Shown piece after piece: positions 8,401 to 16,600 of a stretch of 39,526 bases of DNA. The notes beneath the pieces are model-generated. The model searched no databases. It saw nothing but the letters and a program-made list of their open reading frames with translations, and had not been told where the DNA came from. The stretch is from Tannerellaceae bacterium (GTDB taxonomy: Bacteria > Bacteroidota > Bacteroidia > Bacteroidales > Tannerellaceae), in NCBI GenBank assembly GCA_031266215.1, contig JAISBL010000035.1, positions 1 through 39,526 of the forward strand, given 5' to 3'. The translations under genes were made by a program, and so were the position numbers. Each line of letters opens with the position of its first letter. Position 1 is the stretch's first letter.

Positions 8401-9308
8401 TCAAGCCCGGCGATAGTGGTCGGGTTGGCGGGCAGATGCCCGTCCGCCGTCCCTCCGGGCACAGGCTTGTACACATCGCCTTTGAGGGCCAGCGGCGCAT
8501 CCATAGCGACATTCACAGTATCGGTTTCCGTCCATGTGGCGCGGTTGTCGGTCTTGGCGTGGATAACGTTGTATCCTTTTGAAACGATTGTTTCCTGTCG
8601 TGGGAAGATAGCATTAGTACTAACCGAATCAACAACGCAATTGAGAAGGGTTGCAGAGCCCGGGAGTGTAGACGTTGCCGTTGCAAAGCCTCGGAAAGTG
8701 CACGATACGAAGCCTGCTTCAATCGTAGCATCCTTCGAATTGGGGTCATTTTTTTTTGCAGCTGACCCTTCTATTGTGACCTGCCTGCCAAAATAACATC
8801 CTTCTGCCTTGAAATCAAATACATCAGCAACCATGTTCACATCATAATCCGAGTTTACTGTAAGGGTTATATCATTTCCAACCCGACAGTTCTTCATATG
8901 CAGGTAACTATAGCAGTAGCGTAAACTAAGAGCGGGTGTACCGGCACTGCCCGCTGCTTTTGCAAAAATCATGTTATCAAGGGTAAGTCCGTTGGAGTAC
9001 CCTATATTCCTAGCGATTGTCAATGCCAATGTGACACCATTTCCCATTATTGTGATGTTCCTGGCTGACGGAAATTTGTTCAGGTTCGTTTCTTTAAATT
9101 CTATGACTTTATCCTTCAGATCGTCGGAAAACAGGAGGGTGTCACCCTCCTGCATATTACGGAGTTCATAAGTGAACTCACCCTCTGAACCATTGTTGGC
9201 CGACGTACTGTTATCCGTTGTCAATGTCACAATACGGTGAGCAGCTTGTAATTGCTGCCCTGAGGTCAGGCAGAGCAACAGAATGAGGCTGTTTATAGAC
9301 TTTCTCAT
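5466..9308 (-). CDS. T9SS-exported BtuG-like surface protein (beta-helix, propeller, Ig-like, Fn3, sorting domain)
   Basis: 1280 aa. Probably a surface cobalamin-binding protein. A signal peptide (MRKSINSLILLLCLTSG) is followed by a right-handed beta-helix-like region (about residues 30-340), an Ig-like segment, then a DUF5074/YncE-type beta-propeller (about 463-821) opening with DGVFFVNEDWFQH and continuing GAIYGDRFYFVSKQ and GGRLVVADARTL, the pattern of Bacteroides BtuG. Next come two Big_2-like domains (from about 943 and 1029), an Fn3-like domain (from about 1093) and a T9SS type A sorting domain (about 1206-1280). BtuG of Bacteroides is a lipoprotein; here there is no lipobox. The ATG at 9308 is preferred to a GTG at 9320. 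It is the second gene of a cobalamin-riboswitch operon, 12 bases after the first. B12 binding is inferred from family and riboswitch. Confidence 0.8.
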   Translation of the reverse strand: MRKSINSLILLLCLTSGQQLQAAHRIVTLTTDNSTSANNGSEGEFTYELRNMQEGDTLLFSDDLKDKVIEFKETNLNKFPSARNITIMGNGVTLALTIARNIGYSNGLTLDNMIFAKAAGSAGTPALSLRYCYSYLHMKNCRVGNDITLTVNSDYDVNMVADVFDFKAEGCYFGRQVTIEGSAAKKNDPNSKDATIEAGFVSCTFRGFATATSTLPGSATLLNCVVDSVSTNAIFPRQETIVSKGYNVIHAKTDNRATWTETDTVNVAMDAPLALKGDVYKPVPGGTADGHLPANPTTIAGLEDVDFPTHDALGREIDYTVATHSGAIQSLYSDEPEAPPVPKYTLRLTTRGGITATIGQTEGFGMNRINFSDGLNMFSPITLYNSDPTVVQASVTKIGQTGGAPADGEPYNSFLNITPLKAGRAIVRISADGYYPTDAEGYEHPEAVDSVIVTVLAPDLTEYTDGVFFVNEDWFQHKNSTVNFLSPYGWHYNAYTAANGGAETFGATAQHGAIYGDRFYFVSKQEHDRNDDAIRGGGRLVVADARTLHKVAGFDDIGGGDGRTFLGVDDSTGYISTSANIVRFDIRNMAVGDVIEGTESGGGLYSGQVGAMLRVGDRVFAAKQNVGLLVINALTHRIETVLDDHYYFSLTLDNDGYIWSCASSDANAGGSLGDDSATNILVKIDPYTLETTVADLPAGFILPSSTWGAWQLTPMAAGKQDGRLYWVAGSSWESKRIIAFDPKTSQAETIFDLAGYDGDRWHGYGGAFGVHPVTNDLYFSIQRGAISTNVWTTLRIDPATKQIAEEYPMQNHWWYVAMPVFTDLEAPVVGSVAPAELSIDGERRIYLGDKVTDADSPEAAIVKSIVAGFDRELISAVVRNDSLIIAPLREVEADEITTLTLRFNSNGKVVTHDLAVTVSAGAATPPVVEENPFELIRHTSALYTGQTLQLALTAPQHFRVDWRSANTPVASVTQAGLVTALTPGTANIIVRDVSKGKADTCVVTVSALPSEPAYRLELNTVSLTVIEGERSTLTVTVTPPQAGRTVEWSSSDPRIAEVTSNGVVIGIAGGTCMVTARIGSVSASCAVSVSAKPSQVTVSSVGEGDATVAFPRVGMASYYLVHVYSIDRGALKPFLTLKVTPDGTITLRAAAPLQSLSVPLAYLSPGTPYVVYVEAVRETAGKAEVIQTEVVSFTTRGMPVGTNDPAAASARVSYSGGTLYVDGFEGADCTLTSITGQTVGRFRVGSPAERFDVSLAQGVYILTAAAPDGAVTIKFVARAR

Positions 9309-9320
9309 TTCAGTGGACAC

Positions 9321-10262
9321 TTAGGGACATAGCTCTGCGGCGACATAATCGCCGCTCATGTCATATGATCCAAACTCCAAATCAAACACCCAGCCGTCTA
9401 CATACCCGTTATCAATAACGTGTGAAGAAATACCCTCGCCGGAGTATCCGAAATTTCCGTTGGGGGTATCTTTGACCCAGTAGCTCCAGTAGCCTTTAGT
9501 GTACCAGCCCGCCTGCCAGTTGGCCTCCCTGTCATCCTCTTCTGACGTCCACCAGTCGTAGTCATAAGCCGGATAGCCGTAGACTATGTTGAAAGGATGT
9601 TCTATGATGCCGGTTAGTATTCCCTGTTTGATTGCAGCCGCGGCCTCAACCCTGGGAGAATCCGGACAGGTCTTCTGCCCCATATCGTAATTGGGCGGCG
9701 GACAGTAGTGGAATGCAATGTGAGAATCAGTCTTAGCGTCGTCAAAGTCGAATGATATAAGCGGCCGGCGGCATTCGGCGTACTCGTATCCGATACCATC
9801 AATAGTGTATCCCATACTCCCGGTGTTTTGCATCAATACAATAAACCGCGGGTCGGTGCTGGCTACGGCGCGCATCATGTCTATGCCGTGTTTAACTACC
9901 TGAATGGTCTCGCTTTCAAATACGGTATACGAGTTCCAGCGGTATCCCCAAATAAGGATGTTGTCTAATCCCTCATCAGTTGTCCACTTAACGATAAGTG
10001 CAGCCGAGTCAATATCCCAGTCGGGATTGATGGCTTCATGCGCCCATATCTCAATGTCACCGAAGTTGACGTTGGTCGTCGAGCCTGTTATGGCTGGTTT
10101 CAGTAGCGGAGCCCTCCACTCTCCACTTGCTGCTTTACGGGTTAATAACTCGTGCGGGTGTCCCTGCGCTTTAATTACTCTCTGTTGGGCGCTCAAGCCC
10201 TGCGGGGCGAGCATCCCTGCGCTCACAATAAGCGCGGCAATAAGGAATCTGATCCTTTTCAT
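9321..10262 (-). CDS. Secreted protein of cobalamin-regulated operon, unknown function
   Basis: 313 aa, first gene under the riboswitch. A signal peptide MKRIRFLIAALIVSAG ends near an AQQ site; there is no lipobox and no sorting domain. The body has VKWTTDEGLDNILIWGYRW, GIDMMRAVASTDPRF, a GIGYEYAE segment and a C-terminal KGYWSYWVKD...YSGEG...GYVDGWVFD pattern. That W-x-Y-W / G-x-V-x-G-W signature recurs, as I recall, in secreted proteins near cobalamin or cobalt uptake genes. Its role is unproven; binding or presenting a corrinoid alongside the downstream propeller is an inference. The ATG at 10262 is preferred to a TTG four codons upstream. Confidence 0.75.
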   Translation of the reverse strand: MKRIRFLIAALIVSAGMLAPQGLSAQQRVIKAQGHPHELLTRKAASGEWRAPLLKPAITGSTTNVNFGDIEIWAHEAINPDWDIDSAALIVKWTTDEGLDNILIWGYRWNSYTVFESETIQVVKHGIDMMRAVASTDPRFIVLMQNTGSMGYTIDGIGYEYAECRRPLISFDFDDAKTDSHIAFHYCPPPNYDMGQKTCPDSPRVEAAAAIKQGILTGIIEHPFNIVYGYPAYDYDWWTSEEDDREANWQAGWYTKGYWSYWVKDTPNGNFGYSGEGISSHVIDNGYVDGWVFDLEFGSYDMSGDYVAAELCP

Positions 10263-10363
10263 AATGCTAAACAATTAATTAAACATTAAAAACATTAACT
10301 ACATTGCGCCTTTACATGCACCGGCCGGCAACGTGAACGTTGCAAAGTCCGTCCGGACACATG

Positions 10364-10397
10364 AAAAAAGCCGTTTCAATTTGTCAATCAAACAGCT
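10364..10397 (-). terminator. Leader intrinsic terminator (riboswitch expression platform)
   Basis: On the minus-strand RNA, AGCUGUUU (10397-10390) pairs with AAACGGCU (one G-U pair) around a 13-base loop, followed at once by six U (opposite 10364-10369). It lies between the cobalamin aptamer and the first gene, about 100 bases before the ATG, as expected for transcriptional control. Confidence 0.75.
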
Positions 10398-10496
10398 TTC
10401 GTACAGGAAACAAAACATACGCTGGGATAAACCTGCGGCGCCCCGATGGTGGAGGGTGGGCCTCTTGTTTGTCTCAAGCCTTATTCCTCGAAAGCT
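10394..10496 (-). promoter_or_regulatory. Candidate antiterminator of the cobalamin leader
   Basis: The RNA segments AGCUUUCG (opposite 10489-10496) and CGAAAGCU (opposite 10394-10401) are perfectly complementary over 8 bases. The second shares its AGCU with the 5' arm of the leader terminator, so the two folds exclude each other. The first segment lies just after the aptamer. Seen by eye, not by folding software. Confidence 0.55.
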
Positions 10497-10502
10497 TTAA
10501 AC

Positions 10503-10690
10503 CATACGGATCTGGCAGGTCTTCTGACTTACTCCTTCTTCAGGGGCTGCCTTCCCGTCTTCCGTGCCGGAAGACAGTGGCGTGGGTATTGCCCTGAAGG
10601 TTGTGGCGGAGCTTACAGCAGCGGGTCTGTTCAGGATTTTCACCTGATTCCCTTTTCATCTTTCCCCGCGGACGCGGGAGAAAAGACACC
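10503..10690 (-). ncRNA. Cobalamin (adenosylcobalamin-type) riboswitch
   Basis: Minus-strand RNA shows the conserved elements in order: GGGAATCAGGTGAAAATCC (10652-10634), an ACAGACCCGCTGCTGTAA segment, GCCACTG (10581-10575), and the B12 box AAGTCAGAAGACCTGCC (10530-10514). These are hallmark elements of the Rfam cobalamin family. The orientation and the downstream terminator point to control of the operon at 10262-5466. Riboswitches of this class normally repress uptake genes when B12 is abundant. Outer boundaries are approximate. Confidence 0.93.
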
Positions 10691-10700
10691 AAAACCGGGT

Positions 10701-10708
10701 CAAAAATA
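10701..10708 (-). promoter_or_regulatory. -7 box for the riboswitch operon
   Basis: Minus strand reads TATTTTTG (TAnnTTTG) immediately upstream of the riboswitch. No clear -33 match. Between here and the repeat array at 11047 I find no convincing gene; two small perfect hairpins are present (GACGCC-TTCC-GGCGTC at 10924-10939; ACCCGT-N6-ACGGGT at 11020-11037). Confidence 0.5.
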
Positions 10709-11046
10709 CAAAATAATCCTAAATCCATGCCATAACCTGACGTTAGTTAGATATAATAAGGCCCGCCGTCGCGGGGATAGTAATGGCAGTGACGGGCATA
10801 GACGGGCTGCTGCCACGGCACCGCCATGACAGAGACCGTCCGGTTGAACTGTTACACAGTTCTGCAAGCAGTTGGCCGCTCCGCCCCGTGCTGCGTCCTG
10901 AAGGCGCGAGGTTATCCTTCTCAGACGCCTTCCGGCGTCAGCACACACCGGAAGCTTTCAGGCAGGCTTATGAGGAAACTTTTGCTTTCCTTATCCCGGA
11001 CTTATATTATGAGTGAGTAACCCGTGCGCATACGGGTGAACAGTTC

Positions 11047-11276
11047 GGTCGCGTACGACCGAACACTCAGGTAGCGTACGACCGAACACTTAGGTAGCGT
11101 ACGACCGAACGCTTAGGTAGCATACGACCGAACGCTTAGGTAGCATACGACCGAACACTTAGGTAGCATACGACCGAACACTCAGGTAGCATACGACCGA
11201 ACGCTTAGGTAGCATACGACCGAACGCTTAGGTAGCATACGACCGAACACTTAGGTCGCGTACGACCGGACACCCG
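11047..11276. repeat. Tandem array D: ten exact 23-bp units
   Basis: Units start at 11047 and every 23 bases to 11254. Internal units begin GGTAGC(A/G)TACGACCGAAC and end with CTTAG- or CTCAG-like variants shared with the next unit. The first and last units instead carry the perfect dyad GGTCG-CGTA-CGACC. The array lies in the divergent region between the riboswitch operon and ahpC, about 130 bases upstream of the ahpC promoter. Confidence 0.95.
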
Positions 11277-11406
11277 GACCCGGATTTATATTTAGTTGGG
11301 CCACCCTGACTGCATTAGTAACCGAACACGTGATGTTAGTGGCTTAGAACATGCGATGTTCCGAAGCGGGCATAGATTTTGTCTATACACGGATAAAGAT
11401 ATTGAG

Positions 11407-11437
11407 TTGGAGGGCATGAAGGGGGGGCGTACTTTTG
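11407..11437 (+). promoter_or_regulatory. -33/-7 promoter of ahpCF
   Basis: TTG at 11407-11409, a 20-base spacer and TACTTTTG at 11430-11437, both matching the Bacteroidetes consensus. The untranslated leader would be about 40 bases. I did not recognise an OxyR site. Confidence 0.75.
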
Positions 11438-11485
11438 CGTCTGAAACAATTTTATAGTAATCACTTATTTTAAAAACTAAAGACT

Positions 11486-12052
11486 ATGCAACCGATTATC
11501 AATTCGCAGATGCCTGAGTTTAACGTACAGGCGTATCACAATGGGAAATTCAGGACTGTAACCGACAGGGATGTGGCCGGTAAGTGGGCTGTATTCTTCT
11601 TCTATCCCGCCGACTTTACTTTTGTATGCCCTACCGAACTGGAAGATATGGCCGCACATTACGCCCGTTTCCGGGAGATGGGCGTGGAGGTGTACTCCGT
11701 GAGCACTGATACTCATTTCACACATAAGGCATGGCATGACGCTTCGGAAACTATCCGCAAGATAAACTATCCCATGCTGGCCGACCATACGGGGGCGATG
11801 AGCCGCGCCTTCGGAGTGCTGATTGAAGAAGACTGGCTGGCTTACCGCGGTACTTTCCTTGTGAACCCGGAAGGTAAGATCAAGATCGCCGAGATACATG
11901 ATAACGGCATCGGACGTAATGCGCAGGAACTTCTCCGGAAGGTGGAAGCCGCACAGTTTGTGGCTGCACATCCCGACGAGGTTTGTCCGGCCAAATGGAA
12001 GAAAGGTGATGCAACCCTTAAACCGAGTATTGACCTTGTAGGTAAGATATGA
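11486..12052 (+). CDS. ahpC: Alkyl hydroperoxide reductase subunit C (2-Cys peroxiredoxin)
   Basis: 188 aa, the usual AhpC length. It reduces H2O2, organic peroxides and peroxynitrite in the cytoplasm. Peroxidatic C48 lies in FTFVCPTE and resolving C167 in DEVCPAKW, both in the expected places. It is first in a two-gene operon with ahpF, which begins one base after its stop codon. Assignment is secure. Confidence 0.97.
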   Translation: MQPIINSQMPEFNVQAYHNGKFRTVTDRDVAGKWAVFFFYPADFTFVCPTELEDMAAHYARFREMGVEVYSVSTDTHFTHKAWHDASETIRKINYPMLADHTGAMSRAFGVLIEEDWLAYRGTFLVNPEGKIKIAEIHDNGIGRNAQELLRKVEAAQFVAAHPDEVCPAKWKKGDATLKPSIDLVGKI

Positions 12053-12053
12053 T

Positions 12054-13604
12054 ATGCTTGACCGTGAAATAAAAGAACAACTCAAAGACCTGTTCGCCTC
12101 CCTTGAGGCGGACTATGTCTTTGACATATCCTCCCCGCCCCGCGACGAGAACCGGGAGGACCTGGTGGGATTGCTGGAGGACGTCGCCGCATCCGCCCCC
12201 GCAGGCAGGATAACCTGCCGCGTGCATAAAGGCGAACAACTGGGCTTTGCTCTTCTCAGAAACGGTGTGGCGACGGGGATATGCTTCCGCGGCATACCTA
12301 CGGGACATGAGTTCACTTCTCTGCTGCTGGCCGTGCTCAACAGTGACGGCAAGGGTAAGAATATGCCCGACCGGGCGATGTGCGACCGCGTGAAGGCGCT
12401 TAAAGGCGAGATACGCCTGACGACTTACGTATCGCTCGAATGTGTCAATTGTCCCGACGTGGTGCAGTCCCTCAATATTATGGCGCTGCTTAACGAAGGC
12501 ATCAGCCACGAGATGGTAGACGGCGCCCTGTTCCAGGATGAGGCCGCAACGCTGAAGGTGCAGGCCGTGCCGTCTGTATTTGCCGGCGACAGGCTGATAC
12601 ACGCCGGCCGCGCAGGTTTTGGAGACCTGCTGGAGAAGCTGGAGAAAGCCTGCGGCAGCAACTCCACAGGCGCGTCATATGACGTGAAGGAGTACGACGT
12701 TATTGTGGCCGGAGGAGGGCCGGCGGGCGTATCGGCTTCGGTCTACTCTGCCCGCAAGGGTCTGAAAGTGGCCCTGCTGGCCGAAAAGGTAGGCGGGCAG
12801 GTGAGAGAAACGGTGGCTATAGAGAACCTTATCTCAGTGCCCCGGACAACGGGCGCCAGGCTGACCGAAGGCCTGAGGGCGCACGTGGGCGAGTATGATA
12901 TTGACCTCATGGAGTACCGTCGTGTGGAAAAGGCGGAGATCAGGGATGGGAAGAAATACGTCACCACGGCGACGGGCGAGACCTTTGCGGCCCCGACCCT
13001 TATAATTGCCACCGGTGCGGGATGGCGACGGCTGAATGTGCCGGGCGAGGCTGAGTATACCGGCCGCGGCGTGGCCTTTTGTCCGCATTGCGACGGTCCT
13101 TTTTACCGTGGCAGGCACGTGGCCGTGATTGGCGGGGGAAACTCCGGTATAGAAGCTGCGCTCGACCTTTCGGGCATATGCTCAAAGGTGACCGTATTCG
13201 AATTCCTTGATGAACTGAAAGCCGACCGTGTATTGCAGGATAAGGCCCGGCAGATGCCTAACGTGGAGATATTCACTTCTTCGCAGACGCTGGAGGTTGT
13301 GGGCGATGGAGAAAAGGTGACCGCCCTGAGAGTGAAAGACCGCCAAAGCGGCGAAGAGCGCCTGATGGAACTCGACGGTGTGTTTATCCAGATAGGGATG
13401 TCGCCCAACAGTGCGCCATTCAGGGACGTCGCCGACATCAACCGCATGGGCGAAATAGAAACAGACGCCCATTGCCGTACAAGCCGGCCGGGCGTCTATG
13501 CAGCAGGGGACGTGTCGACCGTCCCATATAAACAGATAATCATATCTATGGGCGAAGGCGCAAAGGCTGCTCTCTCGGCCTTTGAAGACCGCCTCCGCAA
13601 CTGA
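12054..13604 (+). CDS. ahpF: Alkyl hydroperoxide reductase subunit F (NADH-dependent AhpC reductase)
   Basis: 516 aa, full length. A flavoprotein passing electrons from NADH through FAD and two disulfides to AhpC. The N-terminal thioredoxin-like domain has C130-V-N-C133; the thioredoxin-reductase-like part has the FAD motif GGGPAG (residues 220-225), the redox pair C343-P-H-C346, a second dinucleotide motif (VIGGGNSGIEAALD) and a C-terminal AAGDVS FAD motif. It starts one base after ahpC and ends three bases from the convergent GH92-fusion gene. Confidence 0.97.
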   Translation: MLDREIKEQLKDLFASLEADYVFDISSPPRDENREDLVGLLEDVAASAPAGRITCRVHKGEQLGFALLRNGVATGICFRGIPTGHEFTSLLLAVLNSDGKGKNMPDRAMCDRVKALKGEIRLTTYVSLECVNCPDVVQSLNIMALLNEGISHEMVDGALFQDEAATLKVQAVPSVFAGDRLIHAGRAGFGDLLEKLEKACGSNSTGASYDVKEYDVIVAGGGPAGVSASVYSARKGLKVALLAEKVGGQVRETVAIENLISVPRTTGARLTEGLRAHVGEYDIDLMEYRRVEKAEIRDGKKYVTTATGETFAAPTLIIATGAGWRRLNVPGEAEYTGRGVAFCPHCDGPFYRGRHVAVIGGGNSGIEAALDLSGICSKVTVFEFLDELKADRVLQDKARQMPNVEIFTSSQTLEVVGDGEKVTALRVKDRQSGEERLMELDGVFIQIGMSPNSAPFRDVADINRMGEIETDAHCRTSRPGVYAAGDVSTVPYKQIIISMGEGAKAALSAFEDRLRN

Positions 13605-13607
13605 CCT

Positions 13608-16600
13608 CTACTTACGAACGGCCGAGGGTGGGGGAGGGCCGGCCGCGCCCCATGAGCGGTTGGCCACAGGGCCCATGTCAAGCTCCAGTACCCCGCCCCC
13701 GGCTATGTCGGCGTGGTTAAACCATGCCTGGTCGAGGGCCTGGCCGTTAAGGCGGGCCGATTGTATATACTTATTCTCTCCGGAGGCTTTATTCGCCCTG
13801 ATCTCAAAATACTTACCGTCTCCGAGATTTATTTTTACGTAAGGGAAGGCCGGACTGCCGATGTTGTAAGTGGGCGAACCGGGTGTGACGGGATAGAAGC
13901 CGATAAGGCTGAAAGCTACGAAAGCCGACATGCCGCCGCCGTCCTCGTCACCCGGCACGCCCATAAGGTCGTTGCGGAACCACTGTTGCAACAGGTTGCG
14001 TATGCGCTTCTGGGTGCGCCAGGGTTGCCCGGCGTAGTTGTAGAGGTAGGGAACGTGCAGGCTCGGCTCGTTAGCCATTGAGAACATTCCCACGTTACCG
14101 GTGTGGTCGGGCAGGGTGTTGTAAAACTCCCACCGGGGCATGCCGTAAGGTGTGTTGTACATGTCTTCGAGGGCGTTGATGAAAGGCCCGTTGCCGCCGA
14201 TGAGGTCTATCAGGTCGGCAATGTTGTGCTGAACGTCCCAACGGTAGACGTACCCGTTATTCTCGTCATAATAATCTCGCGCCCCCGGACCTCCGGATAT
14301 GCGGTAGTCAAAAGGCTCTATAAAGTTCCCGTCCTTATCTTTGGGATGGAAGAAGCCCGTCGAGGGGTTGAACACATTACGGTAATTATAGGAACATTGC
14401 AGATAATAGTCGGCCTCTTCCGTCCTGCCCAGTTCGCGCGCAATGAGCGACAGGCACCAGTGGTCGTAGGACGTGCCGAGAGTGACGGCCATAGGCTGGC
14501 GTTTCTCCCATGAGTGTACGCCGGGGACAGTCTCTTTTTCGCCCGGCTTAAGGGCGGGGAAATATCCCTTCTCACGGTAAAAGGCGTCTAACTCGCCGGC
14601 CGGCAGGTCAGACCAGGGTATGACGGACCTTTCTTCCAACCCCTGCCTGCAGGCCGCGTAAGCCTTCTCAAGATCAAACCCCCTTATACCTTTATTATAT
14701 GCATCTATCACCATCGCTATGCTGTGGGTTGAGTTCATGCTGCGCGAGTCGCCCGTGACGCCGGGGAAGGTCGGTATCCAGTTAGTGCCGGCCTGTTCGG
14801 CCATAAGGAGGTAAGAGTTGACGATGTCGTTCTCCACGTCTTTGTCGATGATGACGCGCAGGGGATGGGCGGCGCGGTAAGTGTCCCATATCCAGTCGTC
14901 GGTATAGAAAGGACGGCCTCCGTCGGAGTGCACCTGTCCGTCGAAGCCGCTGAAATACCTGCCGTCTTCGCTTATATTGACCGGACGCTCGAATACGCGG
15001 TAGAGCGAGGTGTAGAATACGGTTTTTTCATCCTCCTCACCGCCTTGTATTTTGATTTTGCCAAGCGCCTCGTTCCATGCCTTGCGCCCCTGCATGGCTA
15101 CTGCCTCTACATCATAGTCTTGTATCTCACGCTCCAGATTGGCCTTCGCCTGCTCTTCGCTGATGAAAGATACGCCGTAGCGGAGACCTATCGCGGCAGT
15201 GTTTTCAGGATACCTGAGAGCCATGAGCGACCCGTCTGTCTTCCCGGTCACTTCAACAGGAAAGACGTCGGTCTGGATATGGAAGAACAGTCTGGCCGGC
15301 TCTTTGCCGTTCCGCCCGCCCAAAGTCTGGAAGCCCTGTATGACGTTGCCGTCGGCATTGAAGACCCCGCCTCGCGACTGGAGAACGAGCCACGGGGCTT
15401 CGCCCTTTTCAAAACCGAAGCTGTACACGGCGCTCTGGTGCGAGGGTGCATAATCGACATCTATCCGGGCTTCGTCAAGATATACCCGGTAGCGGTAGGG
15501 AGAGACCTTCTCGCGGTCGTAGCTAAGGGTCATGCCGGCGGATATTCCGGATTCGTCTCCCTGCCAGGGTATGACGTTGAGTGTAGAGGCGCTGCGGTGG
15601 TTGACTACCATTAACGGCAGTCCTTTCAGTACATTCCCGGTATAGTCCGACCGTACCGGGAATACGCGCATCATACTGTTGGGCAGATGTACGGTCGGGT
15701 ACGTGGGCACAAGCATGTGGCTGATATTGCCCATAAGCGGATTAACGTAGTCCACGGGATCGAATGTCGGAGATATTTCGGCATTGATCATAACCGGATA
15801 GTGGTCGGAAGGGAAATGGCCGTATTGTATGTCGTTCAATACGCCGTATTTATTGACCCGGATACCTTTAGACACAAAGATATAGTCAAGCCTGTCCTGA
15901 GCCGGGTCATTTACGTTGAAGCCGTGGAAGGTACCTTTTGTTCCGTAAGGCGGAATAGCTGTTATCTGCTTTGAATCCACCAGCGTCCCGTCCTTGTAGA
16001 TGATCTGTATCGGTTCGCTCTCCGGCGTGGCGTTAAAGTCGCCTGTGCAGAAGAAAGGCGTATCCCCAGCTATACTTTTGATGCGTTCGAGCATCAGCAG
16101 CGAAGACTCCCGTCGGGCTACCGTTCCCTGATGGTCATAATGGACGCAGAAGAAGTAGAACACATTCCCGTTCGCACGGTCTTTAAACTTCGCCCACGAG
16201 CAGATTCGTCTGATCTTTGCATCCCAGCCGAAAGAGGGAACCTCCGGCGTGAGCGACAGCCAGTAATTCCCTTTGTCCAGCGCCTCAAAGCGGTCTTTCT
16301 TATAAAAGATAGCCGAATGTTCTCCGGCTTCCATGCCATCGTCACGCCCTACTCCTGCGTAATCATAGGCTTTAAGTTCCAGTATGTCTTTTATCTGATG
16401 GATAAAAGCTTCTTGTGTGCCAAAGATGTCGAAGTCGTGAAACCGGATTAATCCTTTCACCTTTTCTTTCCTGTTCGGCCACGAGTCGTTGCCGTCGCTC
16501 GGCGTGTCCATGCGCAAATTGAAGGTTGCGACGTTCAGGCTGCTCCTCCCTTCCGCATATACGGCTTGCGTAGTAGCAAGCAAAAACACCATTCCGGCTA

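Noticed and set aside
10783..11020. Two overlapping short plus-strand frames (77 and 64 codons) between the riboswitch and array D
   Set aside because: Compositions look random, the two frames compete and neither has a promoter box or known motif.
11047..11276. CRISPR array
   Set aside because: Units abut with no unique spacers, the 23-bp unit is repeated directly, and no cas genes are present. The same holds for the other arrays.
11477..12085. A 202-codon minus-strand frame opposite ahpC
   Set aside because: Fully antisense to a secure AhpC gene and without any recognisable feature.
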